From the NCBI RefSeq assembly GCF_011075055.1, contig NC_058149.1, positions 12,716,449 to 12,780,448 of the forward strand: 64,000 bases of DNA, written 5' to 3'. The stretch is from Mangifera indica. Its lineage: Eukaryota > Streptophyta > Magnoliopsida > Sapindales > Anacardiaceae. Positions 13,203-26,310 of this stretch are shown here, one piece after another; position 1 is the stretch's first letter, and each line of letters opens with the position of its first letter. Under the pieces are notes generated by a model that did no database searches, had not been told where the DNA came from, and worked only from the letters and a program-made list of their open reading frames with translations. A program made the position numbers and the translations under genes.

Positions 13203-13310
13203 AAATATATAAATATTTGAAAAATATATTATTATATAATTAAATAATTTTAAATTAAAAATAAAATAATATTTAATTATATAATTATATATTATTTAGA
13301 TATCTATTCA
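13203..13310. repeat. MITE-like element, copy E
   Basis: Contains the exact family core AATTTTAAATTAAAAATAAA with flanking arms ATTATTATATAATTAAAT and AATATTTAATTATATAATTA that are near-perfect inverted repeats. Same core orientation as copies A and F. Confidence 0.6.
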
Positions 13311-13781
13311 AAATTGAATACATATCATATTAATTTTTTTTTGGGCTAAACTTTATATGTAAGGCCCAGCCCAAACTCAACTACTCCTCAGGGCAGAAGG
13401 AAAACTGAAGACACAGATTCTCTACTCGCTCATAGGAAGCTTGATTTAGGAAATAGATGCTTAAGAGAAATTGTCTAAACTATAACAACAACAATTCATA
13501 CATCTAAGATGACAATCATCTACGTACAGCTACTCATACCATACGTATATAAGTAGGTGATAAGAATACGAGTCTTATAATAGAAAGAAGATGGGTTAGT
13601 CATCTTTTTAATAAGGATCTATTTGAACATGAATTCTTAAGTTTTTATCTGTTGATTATACCAGAGAAGAGGACAGCACAACCCATTATCTGTAAGGCTG
13701 CACTGATGAAAATTCCTTCTCGGTTAACTATCAATAAGAATAGAAATCCACCAGAGTATAACCGGTCCTTGTCAATAATCT

Positions 13782-16667
13782 TTATTGCTTCATGTCTTCC
13801 ATATCTTCATCAGAGATTGGATTATCGACTTCACTTCCGCTACTCAAACCATCTTCGTTACTCGAAGCTGAAAATTCACTCAGAGAGTTATCATGAAAAT
13901 TATACTTAACAAACTTAACTGGTATTTCACCTTCTATGTTTCTCCCTTCTTTGCGTTTCCTTGTACCATCAATTGCTGTTGATTTCATCATGCAAGTATC
14001 AGCCAAAAACTCAGTATCCACAATATCGACCATCTCCAGGTCACCATCATCATTCCATTGCCATCTCTCGTTATCAGTGTTCAAGAAGAGATTTTCAAAC
14101 AAACTCTTATCATTGGGCATAATTACTGGGAAATCATACCCTACTCTGGACTTGCAAATTACAGTTTTGGCATAAATCTTGCTGATGTCAAAATCAAATA
14201 CTCTTACACCTTGATCTTCAACAATTAGCAGCCACTCTGGAAAAAACAAAAAAATAAAATAAAATATATAAATATAAAGTACTCAAGGGAATACTTGAAG
14301 AACAACAAAGAGTCACACTTATCTAATTAATATGTTCTCTAATTTCATTCAATAAGCATAAATAAACCGACAGTGAAACATATGGATGTTTCTTTAGTAA
14401 TTTACATGCTTCACATCAATAATAGTCTAATCGACACCTCTTATGTTTACATGGTTTGATTACAATCATAATCAACAACACATTGCAAAGCCTTTCTGAA
14501 ACCCTACCAAATATGGTAAATGACCTGAAATTAAAGATAACAGAGGAACTCACTGATAAGACTAACAGGAGTGGAAAGATTTGGTCTGCTGGTTATTTCC
14601 CCCATGCCATTTTGATTAGTAACCCACGTGATCAATTGAGAAAGCAGGCAAGACTTGGAGAAAGCATTTATATAAGAAATGACTTTGGTGTGGTCACCAT
14701 TTGCCCTGTCGCCAATTAGAGATTTATCAGATGAGATGGTCTAAGATGCAACGGTCGCATAGCAGCCATAATCTTCAGATTCTCATACCTCACGGACTGT
14801 AATGCATTGTCAACAACAAACAACCATCGCATAGCAAGAATTTTAAGGTTTCTGCTAGGTAACTGAATCCCTCTTTGAGAAGTGAGGAATGAATACTCTA
14901 CAGTTACAACTACATCAAACAGAATGTGATGTAAAAGAACTTCATCTTCTGAAACCTGTGCCAACAAAAGATGCTAGAGTGGGAAAAATGACAATTTTCT
15001 AGCATCAAATGTTTTAACTGATTGCAAGCAATAGATTGTCCACTAATTAATACTTTGCAACTGACAGCCAAAAGTACTAGGAGGAGGTTGACTGCAATCA
15101 ACGTCTTCAAAATGTACAGTAGATCAAAAGCTAAAAGACTATTGATCAGAAAAAAACTACATCATTGTGTAATAACAATGACTTTGATTGCAGTCAACCT
15201 CCTAGTTCCTTATGAACAACATAAAGTGGAAAGAATATCACATATTATAAACAGTAACAAAAAGAATTTATGGTTTACTAAACATAATCATGCCAGATAA
15301 GTCGTATAACCATGTAAGTATGGATGACAGTTCCATTACTTCTGATGCTAAACATATTGCTAATATCAAATCAAGGTTGAATAGAACATTTTGAGTTGAG
15401 TGACCTGAGAGGTAAAATGTCAACATGTCAGCTATAAGTGTTCACCCATCAATATCAACTTATGTATACAGTATGCATTTTGTACAATAAACATTGTTAC
15501 CCGAACTTATGATGCATTACAAAGAGAACACAAGAAAGTGTGCAATTATATCCTACAAAAGGATATATAAGGCGGCGAACTGCTTTATAGATAAATCTAA
15601 TCTCAATCCATTGTACTCTATACTACTTTGTTCTCTGAGGACTAAAATATTTAACTCAGCCTAACTATTTTATATAACAAAGTTAACTTAGAAGAAAGTA
15701 AATTAAAGCAAAAGCTGTATACTTACCAGCAGGGACATGACAGGCAGCATTGGCTCCATCAGCATCCTGAGAAGGATATCTGATATGCACCAAGAATAAA
15801 TTATCATCGAAAAACATCAGTACAATCAAATGAGTAAATAATAAAACAAAGGCCATAGTTGGATTAGCATTAACTGAAAGAAATTCTACTTCAAAGTGTT
15901 TTTACAGGTTACTTGAAAATAGATCTGTGATACATTCCCTAATAAATACGAGTTTATGGCTACTCACTCTGGATGTCTAAGAGACACTTGCAAGTTTAAG
16001 AAAGTAAAATTAGCCTCTATATTCTATATAGTAAGGTTAATTTCAATAACTAAGAAGATTTCCGATTAACCCGAAACAAATAAATTGGATGTTAGAAAAA
16101 ATAAAAAAAATAAAAAATCCACCCACCAAAAAAGTAAAAACTTCGAAACCCAGTTATGATTTGTAGAGCACAATCACGCAAGTCTTTCTCCAGTTCATCC
16201 CTCAAGGTTGGCACTCCAAACTTCAAGCATAACCTTAACAAAAAAGCTTCACACATCACAATTCCAGCTAAGTATCCAACTCTACACCCCGCACCAACAC
16301 CATCACGAATTTTATCGCCCACAATTGGTAAAAACACCCTCAAGTCCCCAAACTCACACTTCTCTTCAACCCGATCAACAACCCACACATGCACCAAATC
16401 CAGAAAGCAAGTATTCAAGTTCAAACACTCCATTCTATCATCTAGTTCAGACTCGGTGCCACAACAAATACTAATGTAACTAACTATTCCTTCTAACAAA
16501 CTCTCAACATCTCTCTTCGAATCTTTTTCATCAGTCACCATATGGTACAGATCATATATAACTGGACCAAGAATCGCAATTCTTTTAACAACGTTACATG
16601 AACTGGAACAAGAAACTAGCAACTGAAACAAGTCTTTGGTAGCCAAAACGTTTTTTGAAGAGGGCAT
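13782..16667 (-). CDS. Conserved-looking plant protein of unknown function
   Basis: I do not recognise this family. Five exons read leftward keep frame across GT-AG junctions: 16667-16150, 15779-15727, 14948-14789, 14705-14554, 14236-13782, giving 445 aa. The N-terminal two thirds look alpha-helical and globular (LFQLLVSCSSSCNVVKRIAI, VGYLAGIVMCEAFLLRLCLK, DEVLLHHILFDVVVTVEYSF). The last third starts WLLIVEDQGVRVFDFDISKI and ends in a basic KRKEGR-type cluster and a Ser/Glu/Asp-rich acidic tail (EDMEDMKQ), suggesting a soluble, possibly nuclear protein; location is inference. No signal peptide or clear transmembrane segment. Two junctions need care. Exon 3 begins after TTTCAG at 14949, because the earlier CACAG breaks frame. 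Exon 5 begins at 14236. A telo-box at 16977-16984 lies upstream. It diverges from the PP2A B gene. Confidence 0.75.
15077..15206. repeat. Inverted repeat inside intron 2 of the unidentified gene
   Basis: Left arm (about 15077-15104) contains GGTTGACTGCAATCAA. The right arm (about 15183-15206) contains its exact reverse complement TTGATTGCAGTCAACC. Both arms extend into CTAGGAGG/CCTCCTAG, with a 3-nt insertion in the left arm. The loop is about 80 nt. It could be the remnant of a small foldback element or a hairpin precursor. Confidence 0.55.
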
Positions 16668-18240
16668 AGATGTAAATTTGGTGGTGTGGAAAGTCAGTGC
16701 AGAGTAAAACCAAACCTACTCGAGTGAGGGATCGGGTAAATTTTGAAGTAAACGGGAGAAAATGATGGCAAAATTAGAGAAATCAGTGACGCCTTTTCGG
16801 AATTCGCATAAAAAGCGATCCACTGATTCTTTTAACATGGATTGAAAGTTATCAGACGATTTAGAAGTCGTGTAATAATTCATTTTGAGAGCTTACAAAT
16901 TGAATGTAAAATCACTAGAAACTGTGCGATGGACTCAAGAGTTTTGAATTTTTATTGCTGAGATAGAATGAAGGCGAAACCCTAGTTATGCTGAAGAAGG
17001 TGAAGACGTTGGAGGTGGAAAAGGGGAGGGAAGGTTAGGGCAATTTGGTAACGGAACAATATTTTGAATTTGGAACCGCATTTTGAAAAAAATAAGTATT
17101 ATTGGATAAATAAAAGTTAAAAAAATAATTTTACTCACTAAAAAATCTGGTAAAAAGGTAACAGTAAAACCTGACCCGACCCGTGCTATGATTATAATCT
17201 ACGTCCCAATCTCATCCTGACGCTAAGATATAAACAAAAACATTTCATGTCCTTTTCAACCAATAAGAGTGTCACCTTCTTCTTTCAACCAATTTTATCA
17301 AAATTTACATTTTTACCTGTCGTGTTTGGCTTTAGCCGTATAATTATGTTCAACATAATTATTTTCATTAAATTAATATTTATAGAAAAAAATCAACCAA
17401 TCCAATTGTGTAAAAATGAAGAATAAACTATATAAACAAATAAATTATATAAAATTATTTATAATAAATGTATAATTTAATTATTATATTTATAACTATT
17501 AAATTAGATAAATAAAATATTGACAAAATTAGGGAAAAGGCTTTTCATTTGTTTGGTCAAAAATCATTTTTAATAAAATCACCTATCATCAGTTAAGTTT
17601 GCGTATATTTGTGATATGTCTTCACTTGTAAGAGAAGACTCTTAATAAAGTTACTAAAAATATACATCCTTAATATTATTAACATGTAAAATTTTATCCA
17701 CTTCCTCTGAAAGTTAAAATTAAATATAATTTATTTTGTAAGAAAATTTTAAATAAAATTTCCAAAATTTGTTTTTCTAGAGGGTAAAAAGCCAAAAGGC
17801 TACGTAGTAGCAGTTCCTGCTCCGTCATTATCTTCCAATGTCTTAAATAAAGGAAAAAGAAAAAGAAATTAATAAGTGTGTGTGAAAATCTCAATCGACG
17901 TTCAATCTTTGTCTATATCCAGCAAACGCGTATCTGTGTTAAATAATCTCATCGGTTTTCTTTTTTAATTTTCTGGAGAGAAAAATTGAAATCTCATTAT
18001 CTATATATTTTTTTTTCGGAGAGAGAAAGTGGAGGGTGTGTGTGTGCACACGAGTGTGTGTGAAATCTGGCTTATTTCAGTTGATGTTATTATGGTGGAT
18101 TAATTGGTAGCTTGCTTTCTTCAATGGAGGTTGATTTGAATTGCTGATGTGATTATCCAAGTGTCAGATCGATTCTGTGGATGTATTAAATTGTGTTTTG
18201 TAATTTTGTTTTATTTTTGTCAATTTGGTAAAAGCAAAAA
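16668..18240. other. Divergent promoter region between the unidentified gene and the PP2A B gene
   Basis: Contains upstream sequence of two genes transcribed apart. A telo-box AAACCCTA lies at 16977-16984. The right part (about 17880-18240) is the probable PP2A B leader, with a GTGTGTGTGTGCACACGAG-like dinucleotide run near 18038-18062. AT-rich sequence lies between. No extra gene seen. Confidence 0.5.
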
Positions 18241-21200
18241 ATGAAAAACGGTGACGTTTCAGAAGGCGTGGCTCAGCCGCTTGAGTGGAAATTTTCACAG
18301 GTTTTTGGGGAGCGGACTGCAGGAGAGGAAGTACAGGAAGGTACAATCTTTGATTTCTTATGATTAGGTTTGTGTCTTTTGTTGTTTAGTTGTTTTGACG
18401 ATTCGCTATTTTAGATATGTATTGAGAGATCTATTGTACGAGGATTAGATTTGGTAGTTAGTTTGGGTTTTAGAGTGATGGTAAATATGAGTCTACATTC
18501 TTAAATATTGTGTGAGCCGATCAGTTCTTAGCTCTTTTTAGTGTCATTTAGAATTGTGGGAGGATTATAGCTGAAGTTAGTAGCTGAGCTCTGTTTATGC
18601 TTGTTTAGATTTTTTTTTAACTGTAAAAATTACTTCGCGAATGTTTCATTTTATGATTACTAGCTACAAAATTGTGATGCTTTTATAACTTTTGCACGGC
18701 TTATTTGTATTACACCTGAAGTGTTATTTATGGCTCTGTCAGCTACTTCTGCATATTTGATTGTTCACCAAGCTTGTTGAAGGATTGTTACTTGTGACAC
18801 TTGCTATCCAAATTGGTCTACTGAACAAGGGATTAGATATGAATTCTACATCCATAGTGGAGGATCAAATGATGCATGTTTAGACACACTGTGACATAGA
18901 AAACATCTCTTTCTTGCAAGTAGAAATGACGGTGGCTTCCATTAGGGCACGGGCAATTAACCACATTGTGTCTGTGACTGTGGATATCAGCCTGGATTAA
19001 TTTTGCTATGTTTTGATTTTGTTATGCCATACAAGAGTGTTTTGAGTACGTTAAAACAAAGTTGTTGACCTTATATAAGACATCAAATCATTCGGCGTCA
19101 ATCCACCAAGTCAGTAGAGCAACTGGCATGATATTTCACTACCTTGATGATCCCAAGTTGTTGAAAACTCAAACAATATAAGTGATAGGAGTCACAATGG
19201 GTTGAATCCAAACCTTTAAATAATATCAAATTGTCAAATGGAGAGGTCAAGGTAATATGGTAGCCTATTATCTTTTTCGTGTTAAGACTGTTTAGGGAAG
19301 AGGGATTTTTGTACTACTTGTTGTAAATTTGGTTCTGTGCATGTTTTTCCCACTCATTTGTTTTTCCCCGCCTGCTGGATTTCTTATTTGCAGTTGACAT
19401 CATATCAGCCATTGAGTTTGATAGAACTGGTGACCATCTTGCTACTGGAGACCGTGGGGGCCGAGTGGTTTTATTTGAAAGAACTGACACACCAGATGTA
19501 AGTCTGTTGACTGCTGACCCTTTATGTCTTTTATGCCGTTTTGTTTTTATATTTCCCGTAATGTTTAGTTGCCAAAATGTTTTTTTAGTCTGATTTTATG
19601 TTATAAACTCAGCATGGTGGGAATCGCAAGAATCTAGAGATGATGGATTATTCAATCAGCAGACATCCTGAGTTCCGGTATAAAACAGAGTTCCAAAGCC
19701 ATGAACCTGAGGTAGTTTTCTTTGTTAGCATTATGAATGCTCCTTAGATTTCTTGAGTTCAATCATTGGCTAGCTGCTGGTGTGTATATTATTAATTAAC
19801 TTGTGTTTTCAAATCTGCTTGATTCAGTTTGATTATTTAAAGAGCTTGGAAATTGAGGAGAAAATCAACAAAATTAGATGGTGCCAGTCAGCCAACAGTG
19901 CCCTGTATCTTCTGTCCACTAATGACAAGACCATTAAATTATGGAAGGTAGGGAAATTCATTGAAATGAACCTTTCTACCTGTCAAGCTTTCAATCTCTA
20001 TGAATGTAATGGAAAAACTGGGGACTTTGATTTTAAACTTTATACATTACAGTAAATGTACATGTGTCTTGTGTCAGCAGCGTTTTTCTTTACATTATAA
20101 TGATTAGGGAGCATTAGAGTACTTCAGGCGTGGAAACTATTTACAGTTTTTAAATATATACAAACAAAAACTTTTTAAGCCTGTCAGTGTTATTGATGTG
20201 TCTGCATTTATTTTTGGACAGGTCCGGGAAAAGAAAGTCAAGAAAGTATGTGATTTGAATGTATACCCTGACAAAGCTGCAGGAAATGGTTCAGTTGTAG
20301 GTTCAAGTACATCAACAGCCCCCAAACCTTATATTGCAAATGGAGGATACAGTGAGAGACCCTTTGGTTGTTCGGGCAAAGACTTTTCATTTCCACCAGG
20401 GGGTGTTTCATCTCTACACTTGCCTGTGGTAGTTGTACTCTTATCTGTCTAATCATTTTCTGGCATTAATTTATGTTAGAAAAAATTATTTTCATAAAAA
20501 ATCAAGTATGTTATTCCTTTCTCACGTAGTAAATAGCATGATGAACGATTTGACAACTTGGTATGATATTGCTTATTTGCAGCTCTAACAGGTTTAATAT
20601 GATATATAGGTCACCAGTCAGGAGACAAGCCTTGTGGCTGGATGTCGAAGAATATATGCCCATGCCCATGACTATCATATTAACTCTATTTCTAATAATA
20701 GGTGAATTCACTTTCTTTCATGCATGTAGGCTCTACCCTTTTGTTTTGCTATCACATTTTTAATTTTTACTAATTATTGACAGTTACTTTGACTTTGGTT
20801 TTACAGTGACGGTGAAACTTTTATATCAGCTGATGACCTGCGAATAAATCTCTGGAACTTGGAAATTAGCAACCAAAGTTTTAATATTGTAGATGTGAAA
20901 CCTGCAAACATGGAGGATCTAACCGGTCAGATTCTCAGCAATTTGAATGACAAAATAGACTGATGTAATTTTATAATGATAATTTATTAATATTTTTGAA
21001 TTTATATACACAGAGGTGATAACTTCTGCAGAATTTCATCCCACCCATTGTAATATGTTAGCTTATAGTAGTTCAAAGGGTTCAATTCGTCTTGTTGACA
21101 TGAGGCAGTCTGCTTTATGTGACACTCATAGCAAATTGTAAGTGACTGTTCTCTCATTAGTGGCCATGTTCCAATTGCTTCTGTGGCTGTCAATATAGCT

Positions 21201-23282
21201 TTTGATACTTATTTGATTTACTTGCATTTAATATCTTTCTTAAACTTTATTTCTCTGATGAGCTTTTTGCTATGCAGGTTTGAGGAGCAGGAAGCTCCTG
21301 GTTCAAGATCTTTTTTCACGGAGATAATAGCCTCAATCTCAGATATTAAGTTTGCCAAGGATGGAAAACATATACTAAGTCGTGACTACATGACTCTCAA
21401 GGTTTATGTGTGATGTCAATTAAAGTTTTTTTTTTTCCCCAATGAAACCTTTTGTTGTACGCAATGCATCTAGAAGTGATTTTATGTTTTCAATGTCAAG
21501 GATAGACTTCTGTCTGTGGTTGGGGGTGAGAGTGTTGAGTACATTGGAAGAACAGTTAGATGACAGCATGCAAACTATTACCCTCTTGTTTTGATTATGA
21601 TACACTTTGTATATTGCCATTGTTGTGTTCTCTAACCTTTTTCTTTAATTACATGGTTGACAGTTGTGGGACATAACTATGGATTCAGGTCCTGTTGCAA
21701 CTTTCCCAGTTCATGAATATCTAAGACCTAAGGTGAGATATTCTTCAAGAAGCGACTTGTGGATTTTGATAGCGTTTTCAGTGTGTTTGGATTGAGAGAA
21801 CTGATTAGCTAAGTGAAACAAAGAAGATGTATATTAGTACCAAAATTAAAAAATATTGAAATGAGGGAAAGAAAAGTTAGAAAAGTGACTTCTCTGACCT
21901 CACTTTTCCGATCACTTCACTTTCTCAAGATTTGAAGTGAAGCAAAATCACTCATTGCATTCTTTAATTTGCAGATGTGTTCCTATAATCATGAATAGTG
22001 ATGGGGAACACATCTTATCATCATAGAATCACCATCCTTCTCTTTATTTCTCTGGATATTTGAACTTTCAATGAGAGATTTATCCTCTTTCATCACTTCC
22101 TCTGGGGATTTGCCAGGTACATTTTTTTATGGATCGCACTAAAATTTGTAAATTTTTTTCTCTTTGTGGTGACTTTGTGCAGCTCTGTGATTTATATGAA
22201 AATGATTCTATCTTTGACAAATTTGAGTGTTGTCTAAGCGGAGATGGACTTCGAGTAGCTACTGGTTCCTACAGGTCTGCTTTAAATAATTTAACTGTCT
22301 TTTTTATGATCATATTCCTTCATCATAATGCTTTTACCTGTATGTGTAATGTCATGGTTTTATGTGGTTTCAGCAACCTGTTTCGTGTGTTTGGTTGTTC
22401 TGAAGGCAGCACAGATGCAACTACCTTGGAAGCCAGCAAAAACCCCATGAGGTATGAGAAATTATGGAAGGCTACCGGTTGTGTTTTAACAATTTTGTTG
22501 GCTATGGAGATGGATCTCTTGATACTTTCTCTAGTTTACTTAGTTTTGTAACAGTGAAAAGTCATGTTGATTGTCTGAAATAGCTGTTTGACTATATTTC
22601 TTCCATTCAAATGTAATTTGTTTATGTTCTGCATTTTCAGGAGACAAACTCAAACTCCAAGGCCTGCTAGACCGCTGGGTTCTCTTTCTGGTGTTGTCAG
22701 GAGAGGTATGCTTGCTCACATATTACTGGGTGAATTTTGTATGTTATCAAAGTCTGGAATGCCTTGTTATCAAAGTCTCAAAATTTGTATCCATTGGGTG
22801 AATTTTGTTTTCTCTAATTTTGTTATCCAAAATTTGGGTTCCATCTACAAGTTTCAATTCAATATTATTTTTTAGTATTTATGATTTGGTAATAATAACT
22901 GAATTGGTTGAGTCGATATGCTACAGTCCATAATTTACTCCTAATATTTTCCAGTTAACTAGTTAATTTTGAATTTCGATTTCAATATCATCTCATTGAT
23001 TCAATTCTACATTATTGCGGGACAAACATTTTGGTTTGAACAATTTCTGAGCTCGGGAAAGTGATCTATTATTTTCTGTTAGTTTGCACAGTTTAATGCG
23101 CATACTAAACATGTGTTTGCATATTTCCTCTTGTCATAGTAAAAGGCGCGGATAACACAGGAGTCGATGCAAATGGAAATGCTCATGATTTCAGCATGAA
23201 GTTGCTACACTTAGCTTGGCATCCATCTGAAAACTCAATCGCCTGTGCCGCTTCAAACAGCCTTTATATGTATTATGCATAA
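18241..23282 (+). CDS. Protein phosphatase 2A 55-kDa regulatory subunit B
   Basis: 511-aa WD40 beta-propeller regulatory (B/B55) subunit that targets the PP2A catalytic-scaffold dimer to substrates. Fourteen exons keep frame: 18241-18340, 19394-19497, 19613-19711, 19828-19947, 20222-20428, 20610-20701, 20807-20925, 21014-21137, 21278-21401, 21664-21732, 22183-22274, 22374-22451, 22641-22705, 23140-23282. Landmarks: the N-terminus [107 protein letters not shown] and the C-terminus [16 protein letters not shown]. These are hallmarks of plant ATB-alpha/ATB-beta. The ATG follows a long leader, and intron 1 exceeds 1 kb. Length agrees with plant B55 proteins (about 500-515 aa). Which of the two Arabidopsis-like paralogues it is cannot be told here. 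Confidence 0.96.
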
Positions 23283-24346
23283 GGTTGGTCGGGGAAAACG
23301 ACAAGGGCAAAGGCTTTTGTGGTTGCTTCCGGTGAAGCTGCTTCACTTTCTTCCTGAAACAGTGATGTGGAAGTTGCACAATATCAGACTTCTGGCTTTT
23401 GGCAATATATTATAATCTAAATCATATCCTCCAACACCAGAAAATGAACTAAATAGAAAAGCTTAAAACTTCTACTTGCAGGAAGGCTACACCCACTGAT
23501 TATATTTTCCTGTAAGGAAAGAAGGAAACAAAGAAGAATTGTTCTTAAATGTGTTTTATTTAGGTGAAAGAAAATGTGCTGGTATTGGTAGCTTCTTCCT
23601 AAAAATCACAGAGCCATTTGAGGCGGCCTTTCACCTAAAACTCGGGGAAAAGGAGTTATTGTGCATCAATTCTCATCGATAATGGCCTTCAATCTTGTAT
23701 CATTTCAACCCAGAAATCATTATTGTTATTTATATTCTAACCATTTTTTCCCCTTTTGACATATTTTCCCGGTTAACTTTTTTCTTTGGTTGTTGCTATT
23801 TCACTCAAAACTAATGTACAGTGGGATTGGATTCAAGCTGAATCATATTTGGAGAGAGCTAAACTTGAACTGAGCTTTGAAAAAAATGATTAAGATAACA
23901 TTGTTTTGATGAATATTGGTTAAAACAATATTATTTAGTCTATTTGAATTTAAAATGTTTTAAATTCGTAAGTTTAATAAATTAAATACCCTTAAAACTT
24001 GAGTTAGAGTTCTAATTTTAAAACATTTTACTCTCAAATTTCAATTTGAGTTTGATTTTATTTGAACGAGGTTTAATTTTTATTTATTCCAATTAACTGC
24101 ATTTACAAATTTAAACAAATTTGGATTAAATCTGCCTGTATATTTTGGATATTTAAAATTATTTCTTGTTATAGAGAAAGATAGAACAAAACCCACAAAA
24201 TGGGAAATGGAGTTTTTTGGTTTTTTAAATAATCGGTTTGGACTTCCCGTCAAAATTTCCCAGTCTCTAGGTTAACGGAGAGCAACTGCCCACCTTCTCA
24301 AGTCTCTTCAGCCGTCCAATTCCCCTTTCTCGGGAGAATCTCAGCC
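23283..24346. other. Intergenic region with diverged dispersed repeat
   Basis: PP2A B 3' UTR up to roughly 23720, then an AT-rich stretch (23830-24160) related to repeats at 34.0, 50.6 and 55.4 kb, then the short leader of the complex I gene. No gene seen. Confidence 0.5.
23830..24160. repeat. Diverged dispersed repeat (family 2)
   Basis: Shares phrases TTGTTTTGATGAATATTGGT and AAAACAATATTATTT, plus scattered AACTTGAGTT/TTTGAGTTTGA words, with segments at 33985-34215, 50560-50890 and 55375-55610. By eye only; the limits are uncertain. Confidence 0.4.
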
Positions 24347-26310
24347 ATGGCTATGATATCCAGAAACAGGGCCACGCGCCTCCCTTACCTCCTCCGTCAA
24401 TGCGCCGCTTCTCTCCACACTTCTCCCTCTCTTTCATCTTCGTCCTCGCCCTCCTCGTACTCTCGTCCCTCACCTCCCATGCTCTCACCCTTGGCCCAGC
24501 CCCCTGCTCTGTCCAAGACGGCCGAATATGTCATCTCGAAAGTGGATGATGTCATCAACTATGTGCGCCGTGGCTCTATCTGGCCCATGACCTTCGGGCT
24601 CGCCTGCTGCGCCGTGGAGATGATGCACACTGGAGCCGCTCGTTATGATCTCGACCGTTTCGGTCTCATTTTCAGGCCCAGCCCTCGCCAGTCCGATTGT
24701 ATGATCGTCGCTGGCACTCTCACCAACAAGATGGCCCCTGCTCTTCGCAGGTATTTAATATTTCCTTCTCTTCTCAGGGTTTCTTGTTAATAAATGGTCA
24801 AATTTTCAGATTTTTTTGTGTGCTTCTCTTGTTTATAAAATTTTTGGTAGATCAGTACATATGATGCTCTAATTCATTCCTATTGTTGCTTTAAAATCAT
24901 TGAAATGAATTTTAAATCTCAGCTTTCTGCTGTCTTTATCTTCTGCGTTTGGACGGACTTAGATTTATATTAGTAGATTTTTGTGGTGTGTAGTTGTGAG
25001 GGTTAGTGGCTGTTGAAACCTTTCTTTCTTTTTTTCATTGAGCTGAGGTAAGGGGTTGGGGTTCAGCTTTAAAGTGGATGCTGGGCTCTTGTTGTAAACG
25101 GCGTTAAATTTTTTATGGTTAATGGCTGTTTGTAAGACTGAATACGTTGGAGTTGTTTGTTTTTGTATGAGAGGCTCTCTTGTGTTCTTAATTTTTTTCA
25201 GTGTAGATGTCAGTAGTAGTTAGGTATAAGCAACTGATTTTGTAAAGATTGGAGGATTACATGTTTTAGAATTACAGGAAGAAGACATGGGATCAACTGG
25301 TTTTATGAGACTGTGAAGAGAACTCTGTTGACAGGTGAATCAGTTTGAATCTATGGTTACACTAAAAGCTAAAGCTGTTCACAGGAACATTATTCGGTTA
25401 AGCACTGATAACTTTAATTACTGATGCAAAGTTACAATTCCCTGTTTCTTTGGCAAAGCTTGAGAAACCAAGTTGAGTTTGCACAAGCTCATGTAGAATA
25501 CAAATTTTGGGCTGGATCTGATTTGCTTGGTTGTTCTAAACAGGGATTTGGTGAAGGAGCTTAAATGTGGATTTCTGAGGAATTTTATTAGGAGAAATGT
25601 GAGTAGGGGAAAAATGCTATACTTAAGGGTGGAGTGTGGAGAAATCATGTGCAACGTGGTTTGCTATTTGGGGGTTCCATCAATCATTGATATGTATCAG
25701 TTTTTTTTGTTTCCAATAGTGCAAACAAATACGCTTGCTCATTTGTGCTGTTATCCACACTTCTTATGGATTATATGATTGTCTGTTGCATGTACTGACT
25801 TTTCTTTAGTGCTTTTTTCATATATCGTCTTGCTGGTGGTGACAATCTTCGCTGCAACATATTTTTAGCTTGGAGTCTTTTACTTCAGGAAGATGTGTTA
25901 GATTCTTAGTACTTATTTGTGTTGAATTTCTTCTTTCCCACTGAATTTGAAAAACTTCTCCAAAATGCTTGTAGTAAAGATTCAAGCTATTTTTGTATTA
26001 ACTTGCTCAATCTTGTGAATATATATGGTTAAAGACAGTGAAGTTCATTTGAATTTCATGTCAAATTTCTTGCAGGGTCTATGACCAAATGCCGGAACCA
26101 AGGTGGGTCATCTCAATGGGAAGCTGTGCAAATGGTGGTGGATACTACCATTACTCTTACTCTGTAGTTAGGGGTTGTGATAGGATTGTCCCTGTGGACA
26201 TCTACGTTCCAGGTTGCCCTCCCACTGCCGAGGCACTACTCTATGGCATTCTCCAGCTGCAGAAAAAAATCAACCGACGCAAGGACTTTTACTATTGGTG
26301 GACCAAATGA
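24347..26310 (+). CDS. NDUFS7: Mitochondrial complex I 20-kDa (PSST) subunit
   Basis: 212-aa nuclear-encoded subunit of NADH:ubiquinone oxidoreductase that holds iron-sulfur cluster N2, next to the quinone site in the inner-membrane peripheral arm. Two exons, 24347-24750 and 26076-26310, join within the codon for Arg135. The N-terminal about 55 residues are rich in Ser, Arg and Pro, as expected for a mitochondrial presequence. The mature part starts near [20 protein letters not shown]. The four Fe-S ligands are visible: Cys87 and Cys88 in ACCAVEMM, Cys152 in GSCANGGG and Cys182 in [13 protein letters not shown]. The C-terminus [11 protein letters not shown] is near-identical to plant homologues. 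First ATG in a good context (GCCATGGCT). Single 1.3-kb intron. Confidence 0.97.

Larger units (their letters stand above)
10915..13781. other. Intergenic region between NDL and the unidentified gene
   Basis: No supportable gene. Very AT-rich from about 11100 to 11700. A higher-GC patch lies near 11930-12010. MITE-like copies D and E lie at about 12140-12245 and 13203-13310. The 136-codon frame at 12609-13019 (-) crosses an A/T homopolymer and has no recognisable domain. The 14-mer TTATACGGCATGTC occurs near 12874 and again near 12992. Confidence 0.55.
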
